Shown in pieces: positions 16,981 to 25,092 of a DNA stretch of 64,000 bases. Each line of letters starts with the position of its first letter. The first letter of the stretch is position 1. The notes under the pieces were generated by a model. The model worked only from the letters and a program-made list of their open reading frames with translations. It made no database searches and was not told where the DNA came from. The stretch lies in NCBI RefSeq assembly GCF_025465255.1, contig NZ_JAODNI010000235.1, positions 1 through 64,000 of the forward strand. The letters are read 5' to 3'. Made by a program: the position numbers and the translations under genes. Source of the DNA: Pseudonocardia sp. GTDB taxonomy: Bacteria > Actinomycetota > Actinomycetes > Mycobacteriales > Pseudonocardiaceae.

Positions 16981-17742
16981 TCACGCCGCGGTGAGCACCC
17001 GCGGGCCGTCCTCGGTGATCGCGATCGTGTGCTCCGCGTGCGCGGCCCGGGAGCCGTCCGCGGTGCGCAGGGTCCAGCCGTCGGGGTCGTGCCGGTAGGC
17101 GTCCGTGCCGCCCGCGATCAGCATCGGCTCGATCGCGATGACCAGCCCGGGGCGCAGGACCAGCCCGCGTCCGGCCGTCGCCTCGTTGGGGACGTGCGGA
17201 TCCTCGTGCATCGAGCGGCCGACGCCGTGCCCGCCGTGGTCGGCCAGCATCCCGTAGCCCGCACCCCGCGCGACCTGGGCGATCGCGTGCCCGACGTCGC
17301 CGAGTCGGGCGCCCGGGACCGCCGCGGCGATGCCCGCGGCGAGCGAGCGCTCCGTCGCCTCGATCAGGGCCAGGTCGCCGGGGTCCGCCGGCGCGCCGAC
17401 GACCATGCTGAACGCCGCGTCCGCGCACCAGCCGTTCAGGTGGACGGCGCAGTCGACGCTGAGCAGGTCCCCCGCCCGGAGCTTCGTGCGGTCCGGGATC
17501 CCGTGCACGACGGCGTCGTTGAGGCTCACGCAGAGCACGCCCGGGTACGGCATCGGCGCCCAGCGCGGGTGGTAGCCGAGGAAGCTCGGCCGAACCCCGG
17601 CCTCGCGCATCAGCCGGTGGGCCAGCCGGTCCAGATCGGCCGTGCGCACACCGGGCGCGGCCGCCTCGCGCACCGCGGCGAGGATTTCGTGGACGACGGT
17701 GCCGGCCGCGTCGACGGCGTCGACCTCCGTGCGGGTCTTCAT
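16981..17742 (-). CDS. map: Type I methionine aminopeptidase
   Basis: 253 residues from ATG; a GTG three codons upstream (17751) is the alternative and would suit a leaderless message. All five metal ligands can be placed: Asp in SVDCAVHL, Asp in CADAAF, His in GGHGVGRSMHE, Glu in AIEPMLIAG and Glu in EHTIAIT. It removes the initiator Met. It lacks the N-terminal zinc-finger/SH3-binding extension of MAP type Ic. It is away from ribosomal-protein genes and paired head-to-head with an XRE regulator, so it is probably an accessory copy. Confidence 0.9.
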   Translation of the reverse strand: MKTRTEVDAVDAAGTVVHEILAAVREAAAPGVRTADLDRLAHRLMREAGVRPSFLGYHPRWAPMPYPGVLCVSLNDAVVHGIPDRTKLRAGDLLSVDCAVHLNGWCADAAFSMVVGAPADPGDLALIEATERSLAAGIAAAVPGARLGDVGHAIAQVARGAGYGMLADHGGHGVGRSMHEDPHVPNEATAGRGLVLRPGLVIAIEPMLIAGGTDAYRHDPDGWTLRTADGSRAAHAEHTIAITEDGPRVLTAA

Positions 17743-17755
17743 CTCGATCACACGA

Positions 17756-17782
17756 TAACTATACCGGTATTACTATTCGGGC
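17756..17782. promoter_or_regulatory. Divergent promoter with 10-bp palindrome between map and XRE gene
   Basis: Perfect palindrome ATACCGGTAT at 17761-17770. TATAGT (minus strand, 17756-17761) and TATTAC/TACTAT (plus strand, about 17769-17777) are plausible -10 boxes; both place transcription starts at or next to the start codons. Only about 40 bases separate the genes, so both messages are probably leaderless and under one operator. Confidence 0.6.
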
Positions 17783-18043
17783 ATGGTGCGCATCCCGCTG
17801 ACCCCTGCCGATCGCGAGCGCGGGGAGCGGCTCGGCGCCGTCCTGCGCGAGGCCCGTGGAGACCGCAGCATCGGTGAGATCGCAGCCCTCGCCGGGGTCT
17901 CCGCGGAGACCCTCCGGAAGATCGAGACCGGACGGATCCCCACCCCGGCGTTCTTCACCGTCGCCGCGCTCGCCGCCGTCCTCGACCTGTCCCTCGATCG
18001 ACTTCCGGGCGCCGCGGAATCGGTCCGAGCAGGGAGAACCTAG
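17783..18043 (+). CDS. Small XRE-family helix-turn-helix regulator
   Basis: 86 residues, little more than one Cro/C1-type HTH: LGAVLREARGDRSIGEIAAL and AGVSAETLRKIETGRIPTP at about 17-60. ATG sits about six bases past a -10-like TACTAT, with no Shine-Dalgarno. Probably binds the palindrome at 17761-17770 and controls itself and the divergent aminopeptidase. Its stop is 50 bases before the molybdopterin oxidoreductase start, so read-through into that gene is possible. Confidence 0.85.
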   Translation: MVRIPLTPADRERGERLGAVLREARGDRSIGEIAALAGVSAETLRKIETGRIPTPAFFTVAALAAVLDLSLDRLPGAAESVRAGRT

Positions 18044-18093
18044 ACTTGATCGCCGGTGGCCGACCGTCACCGTCCGCCACCCCGGAGGTCTGT

Positions 18094-20394
18094 GTGTCCA
18101 CCCCACCCATCGATCCGCCCGTGGACGCCGAGGAGGCGCACCTCGAGGTCGGCAAGCAGAAGCGCGCTGCTGCCGGCCTCCCCGCGGTCCGGGTGAGCCT
18201 CACCCGGGCGGTCAAGGAGATGGGCGTCGCGAAGACCGCCCGGAACCTGCTGAAGCTCAACCAGGTCGACGGCTTCGACTGCGTGAGCTGCGCGTGGCCG
18301 GACCCGTCGCCGGAGCACCGGCACACCGCGGAGTTCTGCGAGAACGGCGCGAAGGCCGTCGCGTGGGAGGGCACCCGTTCCCGGGTGGACCGCAAGTTCT
18401 TCCGCAGCCATCCGGTGTCGGACCTGCAGACGCGCACCGAGTACTGGCTGGAGAAGCAGGGCCGGCTCACCGAGCCGATGATCCGCCGCCCCGGGGGGAC
18501 GCACTACGAGCCGCTGAGCTGGGAGGACGCCTTCTCCGTCATCGGGGAGGAGCTCACCGCCCTGGACAGCCCGGACGAGGCGCTGTTCTACACCTCCGGC
18601 CGGGCTTCGAACGAGGCCGCGTTCGTCTACCAGCTCTTCGCCCGGGCGTTCGGCACGAACAACCTGCCGGACTGCTCGAACATGTGCCACGAGTCGACGT
18701 CCGTGGGCCTGGCCGAGACGATCGGGATCGGCAAGGGCTCGGTGTCGCTGCAGGACGTGCACGAGGCCGAGCTGATCGTCATCTCCGGGCAGAACCCCGG
18801 CACGAACCACCCGCGCATGCTCTCGGCGCTGGAGATCGCCAAGAAGAACGGGGCGAAGATCCTCGCGATCAACCCGTTGCGCGAGGCCGGGCTGCTCAAG
18901 TTCGACAACCCGCAGAACGCGCGCGGCCTGACCGGGCTGGGCACGGACCTGGCGGACCGGTTCCTGCAGATCCGTTCGGACGGGGACCTGGCGCTGTGGC
19001 AGGCGTTCGGGCTGCTCCTGCTCGAGGCGGAGGACCGCAGCCCGGGCACCGTCGCGGACCGGGACTTCATCTCCCGCCACACCCTCGGGTACGCCGAGTG
19101 GGAGAAGAACGTCCGCAACCTGGACAAGCAGAAGGTCCTGGAGGCGACCGGGCTCGAGTGGTCGGAGATCGAGGCCGCGGCGGACATGCTGCTCGCCTCG
19201 AAGCGCACGGTGCACTGCTGGGCGATGGGTATCACCCAGCACCGCAATGCCGTCGCGACGATCAAGGAGTTCGTCAACGTCGCCCTTTTCCAGGGAATGA
19301 TCGGCAAGCCCGGCGCCGGGCTGTGCCCGGTCCGCGGCCACTCCAACGTCCAGGGCGACCGGACGATGGGGATCTGGGAGAAGGCCCCGGACACCTTCCT
19401 GGACGCCCTGGGCGCGGAGTTCGGTTTCGAACCCCCGCGCGAGCACGGCCACGACGCCGTGGCGTCCGTCCAGGCCCTGCGCGACGGCAGGGCGAAGGTC
19501 TTCGTCGGACTCGGGGGGAACTTCGTCGCGGCGATGTCGGACACGGCGGTCACCGAGGCCGCCATGCGCAAGGCGTCGCTGACCGTGCACGTCTCCACGA
19601 AGCTCAACCGCTCGCACGTCACCACCGGCAGGACGGCGCTGATCCTCCCGACGCTGGGCCGCACCGAGCGCGACCTCACCGGCGGGCGCGAGCAGCGCGT
19701 CACGGTGGAGGACTCGATGTCGGCGGTACACGCCTCCCGCGGCCGGGCGACGCCGGCGAGTCCGATGCTGCGCTCCGAGGTCGACATCATCTGCGGTATC
19801 GCCCGCGCCACCCTCGGGGAGCGCCACGACATCCCGTGGACGGAGTTCGCGCAGGACTACGACGCCATCCGCCGGCGGATCGGCCGGGTCGTCCCGGGCT
19901 GTGAGGCCTACGCGGACAAGATCGAGCGGCGTGGCGGGTTCGTCCTGCCGCACCCGCCGCGGGACACCCGCACGTTCCCCACCAAGGAGAAGAAGGCGAT
20001 CTTCTCCGTCAGCCCCGTCGAGGTCACCTCGGTACCCGAGGGCCGGCTGGTCCTGCAGACCCTGCGCAGCCACGACCAGTTCAACACCACGATCTACGGG
20101 CTCGACGACCGTTACCGCGGGATCCACTCCGGCCGGCGCGTCGTGTTCGTCTCCGCGGCGGACCTGGACGAGCTGGGCTTCCGGGACGGGGACATGGTGA
20201 ACCTCGTCAGCGAATGGGAGGACGGCGTGACCCGGCGCGCGGACGCGTTCCGGCTCGTCGAGTACTCCACCCCGAAGGGCTGCATCGCCGCCTACTACCC
20301 GGAGACCAACCCGCTGATCCCACTGGAGTCGCAGGCGATCGCGAGCGGCACCCCGACGTCGAAGTGGGTCGTCGTCCGGTTCGAACGCGCCTGA
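18094..20394 (+). CDS. FdhF/YdeP-type molybdopterin oxidoreductase
   Basis: 766 residues from GTG, chosen because GGAGG lies 5 bases before it; an upstream in-frame TTG would add 16 residues. Carries the family-typical FDCVSCAWPDP near residue 60, molybdopterin-binding segments (YTSGRASNEA, SGQNPGTNHPRML, GLCPVRGHSNVQGDR) and the C-terminal cofactor-cap domain (LVLQTLRSHDQFNTTIYG). No N-terminal 2Fe-2S or canonical 4Fe-4S motif with four Cys. Matches the YdeP/FdhF family (TIGR01701), linked in some bacteria to acid resistance or formate metabolism, true substrate unknown. No fdhD or cofactor genes adjacent. Confidence 0.88.
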   Translation: MSTPPIDPPVDAEEAHLEVGKQKRAAAGLPAVRVSLTRAVKEMGVAKTARNLLKLNQVDGFDCVSCAWPDPSPEHRHTAEFCENGAKAVAWEGTRSRVDRKFFRSHPVSDLQTRTEYWLEKQGRLTEPMIRRPGGTHYEPLSWEDAFSVIGEELTALDSPDEALFYTSGRASNEAAFVYQLFARAFGTNNLPDCSNMCHESTSVGLAETIGIGKGSVSLQDVHEAELIVISGQNPGTNHPRMLSALEIAKKNGAKILAINPLREAGLLKFDNPQNARGLTGLGTDLADRFLQIRSDGDLALWQAFGLLLLEAEDRSPGTVADRDFISRHTLGYAEWEKNVRNLDKQKVLEATGLEWSEIEAAADMLLASKRTVHCWAMGITQHRNAVATIKEFVNVALFQGMIGKPGAGLCPVRGHSNVQGDRTMGIWEKAPDTFLDALGAEFGFEPPREHGHDAVASVQALRDGRAKVFVGLGGNFVAAMSDTAVTEAAMRKASLTVHVSTKLNRSHVTTGRTALILPTLGRTERDLTGGREQRVTVEDSMSAVHASRGRATPASPMLRSEVDIICGIARATLGERHDIPWTEFAQDYDAIRRRIGRVVPGCEAYADKIERRGGFVLPHPPRDTRTFPTKEKKAIFSVSPVEVTSVPEGRLVLQTLRSHDQFNTTIYGLDDRYRGIHSGRRVVFVSAADLDELGFRDGDMVNLVSEWEDGVTRRADAFRLVEYSTPKGCIAAYYPETNPLIPLESQAIASGTPTSKWVVVRFERA

Positions 20395-20408
20395 TCCCCG
20401 GTCGTCCC

Positions 20409-20444
20409 GAAGCGGCGTTCCGGCATCCGCCGGGACGTCGCTTC
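20409..20444 (+). terminator. Hairpin after the molybdopterin oxidoreductase
   Basis: GAAGCGGCGTTCCGGC / GCCGGGACGTCGCTTC, 14 of 16 bases paired, loop ATCC, 15 bases past the stop codon. Confidence 0.7.
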
Positions 20445-20649
20445 TCGCGCCGGCACGCCACTGCCTGACGCCGCGCATTCGTGACCGAAGAGGACCACCG
20501 CAGATTCGCGACATTTCCACGCCGTCCGCCGAGCGCCGGCTGAGACTTCGCCATCGGACGTTCCGGCCGTTCCGGCGAACTGACGGACCGCCGACGCGTG
20601 CGCGGTCGACACCACCGGGACCAGACGATCCGCTGACGCCCGGGAGAGC

Positions 20650-21605
20650 GCCTCGACCATCTCTTCGCCGAGCTGGCGGCGCAGCGCCCGGACAGCGACG
20701 CGCACTCGACCGCCGTCGAGACCGTCGGGCAGCGGTCGCTCACCTTCCGCGAGCTCGACGCCGGGCCAACCGGCTCGCCCGGCACCTGCGCGAAGACGGC
20801 GTCGGTCCCGGTGAGCGGGTCGCGCTCCTGCTGGACCATCCGCTCGAGGCCCACACCGGCATGCTCGCCGTACTCGAGTGCAACGCCGCCTACGTCCCGC
20901 TCGACGCCGGCTTCCCTCCGGACCGGATCGCCCACATCGTCTCCGACTCCGGGGCCCGCACCGCCGTCATCCCCTCCCACCTGCGGGAACTGATCCCCGA
21001 CGAGGTCGGCGCCGTCGAGGTGGACACGGGCTCCGACGCCCTCGGCATCCGCCCCGGGTGGCCCGCCGTCCTCCGCCGAGGCCGGGATCCCGACGGACGA
21101 GCCGGCTACCTCATCTACACGTCCGGTACGACCGGGCGGCCCAAAGGGTGTGGCGGTCGGGCACTCGGCGATCTGCAACTTCGTCCGGGTCGCGGGCGGG
21201 CTCTACGGATCACGAGCGGCTCGGGAAGCTGCTCCCCCTGTTCCTGTTGATTTCCGCCGGGACGCCGATGAAGGCGCTGGTGCTGCGGGCGCTGGGGTCC
21301 GGGTCGGCAGGCGGCTCCTCGACGACGGCAGCGCATCCCCGAGCACACGCTCACCACGCTCGGCGACGCCGTCACGCTCAACTCCGGGGCGACGATCCAG
21401 CGCCACTCGCCGGAGGACGGCGCCTTCAAGTCCGACCGCACCGAGATCGGCGACGGCGCGACGGTCGGGGTGCCCGCCTTCGTGCACTACGGCGTCACGA
21501 TGGGCGCGGGGTCGTGCTGGACGGCGGACTCGTTCCTGATGAAGGGCTCGGCCGTGCCGGCCGGCGCCCGCTGGGCGCGGCAACCCCGCCGCCCCCTGCT
21601 GAGCC
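20650..21605 (+). pseudogene. Remnant of a Pls/PosA-type NRPS-like gene (adenylation domain fused by deletion to terminal beta-helix)
   Basis: 20650-21220 reads as the start of an adenylation domain (LTFRELDA, NRLARHLREDGV, YVPLDAGFPPDR, IYTSGTTGRPKG, VGHSAICNFVRVAGGLYG) but needs a -1 frameshift repaired near 20763 and a +1 insertion near 21150. After that the sequence jumps to the end of the protein family: KALVLRALG, DDGS, TLTTLGDAVTLNSGATIQ, HSPEDGAFKSDRTEIGDG, FVHYGVTMG, DSFLMKG. That tail is the left-handed beta-helix domain of poly-lysine-synthetase-like NRPSs (TIGR02353 by my reading). The rest of the A domain, the carrier domain and membrane helices are gone, several kilobases in an intact gene. 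Further frame changes near 21300 and 21515. Not functional. Confidence 0.8.
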
Positions 21606-21610
21606 GAGGG

Positions 21611-22516
21611 CTAGGCGAGGCGGATCGCGACCTTCCCCAGGGCGTGACCGCTCTCGACGATCCGCAGCGCCGAGCCGGCGTCGGCGAAGGGGCGGACGTC
21701 GGTGACGTGCGGGTCGAGCTCCCCGGCCGCGACGAGACGGGCCACCTCGGTCAGGACGGCGGTGCTGCGGTCCCGGAGCACATCGCCGCCACCGAGCTCC
21801 TTGGCCAGCTCCTTGTCCGCCACCGAGCGGACACGGGACGGATCCTCGGTGAGCTCCGCGACCGTGCGCAGGGACTCGCCCCCGACCAGGTCGAACACCG
21901 CGTCGACGCCCGCGGGCGCGGCCGCGCGGATCCGCTCGGCCACCCCGCGGCCGTAGGCCACCGGCGTGGCGCCGTAGGAGGCGATCAGGTCGTGCTTCGC
22001 CGGGCTCGCGGTTCCCACCACGACCAGGCCGCGAGCCCGCGCGAGCTGTACCGCCGCGATGCCGACCCCGCCACCGGCCCCGTTGACCAGCAGGGTGGCA
22101 CCGGCCCGGAGGGCGAGACCGGTGAGGGCGTCGTAGGCGGTGCCGGCGGCGACGGGGAGCACCGCGACGTCCTCGGGCGAGACGCCGTCGGGGCGATGCG
22201 CCGCGAACGAGGCCGTGACCAGGGCGAGCTCCGCCCAGCCGCCGACCATCCCGGGGCAGCCGCCGAAGACCTCGTCACCGACCGCGAAGCCGTCGACGTC
22301 GGGGCCGACCTGCTCGACAGTCCCTGCGACCTCCCGGCCCAGCACCGCGGGACCCGCGACGCCGTAGGAGCCCTCGCGGAGCTTCCAGTCCCCCGGGTTC
22401 ACCCCGGCCGCCCGGACCCGGACCAGGAGCTCGCCGGGGCCGGGGACGGGCACCGGCACGTCGAGGAAGGCCTCGTTTCCCGGGCCGCCGACCGTGGTGA
22501 AGCCGTACGCCCTCAT
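21611..22516 (-). CDS. Zinc-free MDR-family NADP-dependent quinone-type oxidoreductase
   Basis: 301 residues. GroES-like N-terminal half (GELLVRVRAAGVNPGDWK) without structural-zinc Cys residues, then a Rossmann half with LVNGAGGGVGIAAVQLAR at about 142-160. Typical of quinone or enone reductases (QOR/YhdH side of the MDR superfamily). Its ATG overlaps the stop of the upstream aminotransferase (ATGA), so the two are cotranscribed. Substrate unknown. Confidence 0.88.
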   Translation of the reverse strand: MRAYGFTTVGGPGNEAFLDVPVPVPGPGELLVRVRAAGVNPGDWKLREGSYGVAGPAVLGREVAGTVEQVGPDVDGFAVGDEVFGGCPGMVGGWAELALVTASFAAHRPDGVSPEDVAVLPVAAGTAYDALTGLALRAGATLLVNGAGGGVGIAAVQLARARGLVVVGTASPAKHDLIASYGATPVAYGRGVAERIRAAAPAGVDAVFDLVGGESLRTVAELTEDPSRVRSVADKELAKELGGGDVLRDRSTAVLTEVARLVAAGELDPHVTDVRPFADAGSALRIVESGHALGKVAIRLA

Positions 22517-23694
22517 GACAGGGCCTTCTGCAGGTTCGCCAGCCGGGACACGGCCTCGGTCAGCACCTCGTCCTTCTTGCAGAACGCGAACCGCACCAGC
22601 GTCCGGCCCAGGTCCGGGTCCGCGCAGAACACGGACACCGGGACCGCGGCGACGCCGACCAGATCGGGTAGCCGCCAGCAGAACTCAGCCCCGTCCGCCA
22701 CCCCCAGCGGTGCGACGTCGGTGACCACGAAGTAGGTCCCGGAAGACGGGTACACGGTGAGCCCGGCGGCGCGGAGCCCCGCGGAGAGCAGGTCCCGCTT
22801 GCTCTGCAGGCCCGACGCCAGGTCGTCGTAGAAGGAGTCCGGCAGGGCCAGCGCGTTCGCGATCGCGGGCTGGAACGGCGCCCCGCTCACGTAGGTCAGG
22901 AACTGCTTCGCGGCCCGCACCGATCCGAGGAGGTCAACGGGCCCGTGCACCCAGCCCACCTTCCAGCCCGTCACCGAGAACGTCTTGCCCGCGGAGGAGA
23001 TCGTCAGCGTGCGGTCCGCGAGACCGGGCAGCGTCGCCATCGGCACGTGCTCGCGGCCGTCGTAGAGCATGTGCTCGTACACCTCGTCGGCGACGATCAC
23101 GGCGTCGAACTCCACGGCCAGCTGCCCGAGGAGCGTCAGCTGCTCCCGGTCCAGGACGGTGCCGGTGGGGTTGTGCGGGGTGTTGACCAGCACGACCCGG
23201 GTGCGCTCGGAGAACGCGGCGCGCAGCTCCGCCGGGTCGAAGGCGAAGGTCGGCGATCCCGATGAACCGGGCCGCAGCGGCACCGCCCGCAACGTGGCTC
23301 CGGACAGCGCGATCGTCGCGGCGTAGGAGTCGTAGTACGGCTGGAACGTGACGACCTCGTCCCCCGGCTCGCACAGCGCGAGGATCGCGGACGCGATCGC
23401 CTCGGTGGCGCCGGTGGTGATCAGCACCCGTTCCGGGTCGACCTCCTGGCCGTAGAAGCGGCGCTGGTGCTCCGCGACGGCGGTGCGCAGCGCCGGGATT
23501 CCCGGTCCGGGCGGGTACTGGTTGACGCCTCCGATGACGTTCGCGGCGACGTCGGCGAGCAGCGAGGGCGGCCCGTCCGTGTCCGGGAAGCCCTGGCCGA
23601 GGTTGATCGCGCCGGTCCGCAGGGCCAGCGCCGACATCTCGGCGAAGATCGTGGAGGTGAAGGGCCGCATCCGCGCCGCCATGGGTTCGCGCAC
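22513..23694 (-). CDS. Class I/II PLP aminotransferase (DapC/YbdL-like)
   Basis: 393 residues from GTG preceded by AGGGTGG; an ATG four codons in (23682) is the alternative. PLP-binding Lys in SSAGKTFSVTGWKVGW at about residue 235; substrate carboxylate Arg in RTLVRFAFCK; NTPHNPTGTV and VADEVYEH before it. The pattern fits the group that includes mycobacterial DapC (N-succinyl-diaminopimelate aminotransferase), methionine aminotransferase YbdL and kynurenine aminotransferases; I cannot choose between them. Divergent from a glutamine-synthetase-like gene with 57 bases between. Confidence 0.85.
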   Translation of the reverse strand: MREPMAARMRPFTSTIFAEMSALALRTGAINLGQGFPDTDGPPSLLADVAANVIGGVNQYPPGPGIPALRTAVAEHQRRFYGQEVDPERVLITTGATEAIASAILALCEPGDEVVTFQPYYDSYAATIALSGATLRAVPLRPGSSGSPTFAFDPAELRAAFSERTRVVLVNTPHNPTGTVLDREQLTLLGQLAVEFDAVIVADEVYEHMLYDGREHVPMATLPGLADRTLTISSAGKTFSVTGWKVGWVHGPVDLLGSVRAAKQFLTYVSGAPFQPAIANALALPDSFYDDLASGLQSKRDLLSAGLRAAGLTVYPSSGTYFVVTDVAPLGVADGAEFCWRLPDLVGVAAVPVSVFCADPDLGRTLVRFAFCKKDEVLTEAVSRLANLQKALS

Positions 23695-23751
23695 GTCACC
23701 ACCCTGACATGCGCTGGACCGGCGAACCGGCCCGGGCCATGCTGACCGGTC

Positions 23752-25092
23752 ATGAGCCGAGTCGACGGGACCATCCGCGAGCTGTCCGACGCCGGCGTCG
23801 CCGGGCTGACGATCGCCTGGGCCGACAACAACGGGATCCCGCGCTCCCGGACCGTGCCGATCGCGGCACTGCACGACGTCGCCCGGACCGGGGTCGGCGT
23901 GACGCCGCTGTTCGCCGTCTTCGACAGCTCGGACGGGATCACCTTCGCCCACCCGGGGCTCGCGACGCCGTCCGGGGACGTGCGCCTGGTCCCGGACCCC
24001 CTGCGCATCACCCGGCTGGCGGGCCAGCCCGCGCTCGCCTGGGCGCCCGGGACGATCGTGACCGCCGACGGGGAGCCCTGGCCCTACGACCCGCGGTCCG
24101 CGCTGCAACGGCAGGTCGAAGCACTGGCCGAGGCCGGGCTCACCGCGCGCGCGGGCTACGAGCTCGAGTTCGGGGTCTACCTCGACGACGGGATGACCCC
24201 CGCCCACCACGGCCCCGCGTACGGCCCGGCGGCGCTCACCGAGATCGACGGGTTCGTCGGGGACGTGCTGCACGACTTCCGCGCCAACAGCCTGCGGATC
24301 GACCAGCTGCACGCGGAGTACGGCCCGGCCCAGGTCGAGGTGGCGCTCGGCGCGGCGGACCCGGTGACCGCGGCCGACGAACAGCTCCTCGCCCGGCAGA
24401 CGCTGCGGGCCGCGGCCAGGAAGCACGGCCTGTGCCTGAGCTTCGCGCCGCTGCCGTCGCAGGCGTCCGCGGGCAACGGCTGGCACCTGCACACCTCGTT
24501 GTGGCGGGGAAACCACAACCTGCTCGCCGGCGGCCCGGAGGGACCGGACACGGACGGCGCCGCCTACGTCGCCGGGATCCTGCGGGACCTGCTCGCCGTC
24601 GCCGCGGTCAGCGCGCCGAGCCTCGGTTCGACGGCGCGGCTGCGGCCCGGCTTCTTCGCCGGCGCCTACGCGTTCTGGGGTGTGGAGAACCGGGAGGCGC
24701 CGCTGCGGTACGTGCCCGGGTCGGCGCTGCTCGGCGAGGAGCGCGCGAACCTCGAGCTCAAGACGTCCGATGCGTCCGGCAACCCGTACCTCGCGCTGGC
24801 CGCCGTGCTCGCGGCCGGCGCCGCAGGGGTGGCCGAAGGCCTCGTCCCGCCCCTGCCGGTCGCCGAGGACCCCGGCACGTGGAGCGATGCCGAGCGCGCC
24901 GCGAACGGGATCGTCGCACTGCCCACCACGCAGGCCGGTCAGGAGGAGGCGCTGCTGGCCAGCCCGCGCGTCACGGCCGCGCTCGGCCACGACCTGCTCG
25001 GCGCGTTCCTCGCCGTCCGTCGGTCCGATGCGGCGGCGGCCGAGGGCAAGGACCTCGACGACGTCCTCAGCGCGCTCCGCTGGCGCTACTGA
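23752..25092 (+). CDS. Glutamine synthetase family protein (GlnA3/4-type or gamma-glutamylamide synthetase)
   Basis: 446 residues, shorter than GlnA1 (about 470). N-terminal beta-grasp part (LTIAWADNNGIPRSRTVPI) followed by the catalytic domain: ELEFGVY near 141, GNGWHLHTSLW at about 241, NREAPLRYV near 313 and LELKTSDASGNPYLA. The classic GS adenylylation site and several GlnA1 residues are absent, so it is likely an amine- or polyamine-glutamylating relative rather than the main nitrogen-assimilation enzyme. Divergent from an aminotransferase, which hints at amine catabolism. Its stop overlaps the stop of the convergent EphD-like gene by a few bases. Confidence 0.85.
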   Translation: MSRVDGTIRELSDAGVAGLTIAWADNNGIPRSRTVPIAALHDVARTGVGVTPLFAVFDSSDGITFAHPGLATPSGDVRLVPDPLRITRLAGQPALAWAPGTIVTADGEPWPYDPRSALQRQVEALAEAGLTARAGYELEFGVYLDDGMTPAHHGPAYGPAALTEIDGFVGDVLHDFRANSLRIDQLHAEYGPAQVEVALGAADPVTAADEQLLARQTLRAAARKHGLCLSFAPLPSQASAGNGWHLHTSLWRGNHNLLAGGPEGPDTDGAAYVAGILRDLLAVAAVSAPSLGSTARLRPGFFAGAYAFWGVENREAPLRYVPGSALLGEERANLELKTSDASGNPYLALAAVLAAGAAGVAEGLVPPLPVAEDPGTWSDAERAANGIVALPTTQAGQEEALLASPRVTAALGHDLLGAFLAVRRSDAAAAEGKDLDDVLSALRWRY

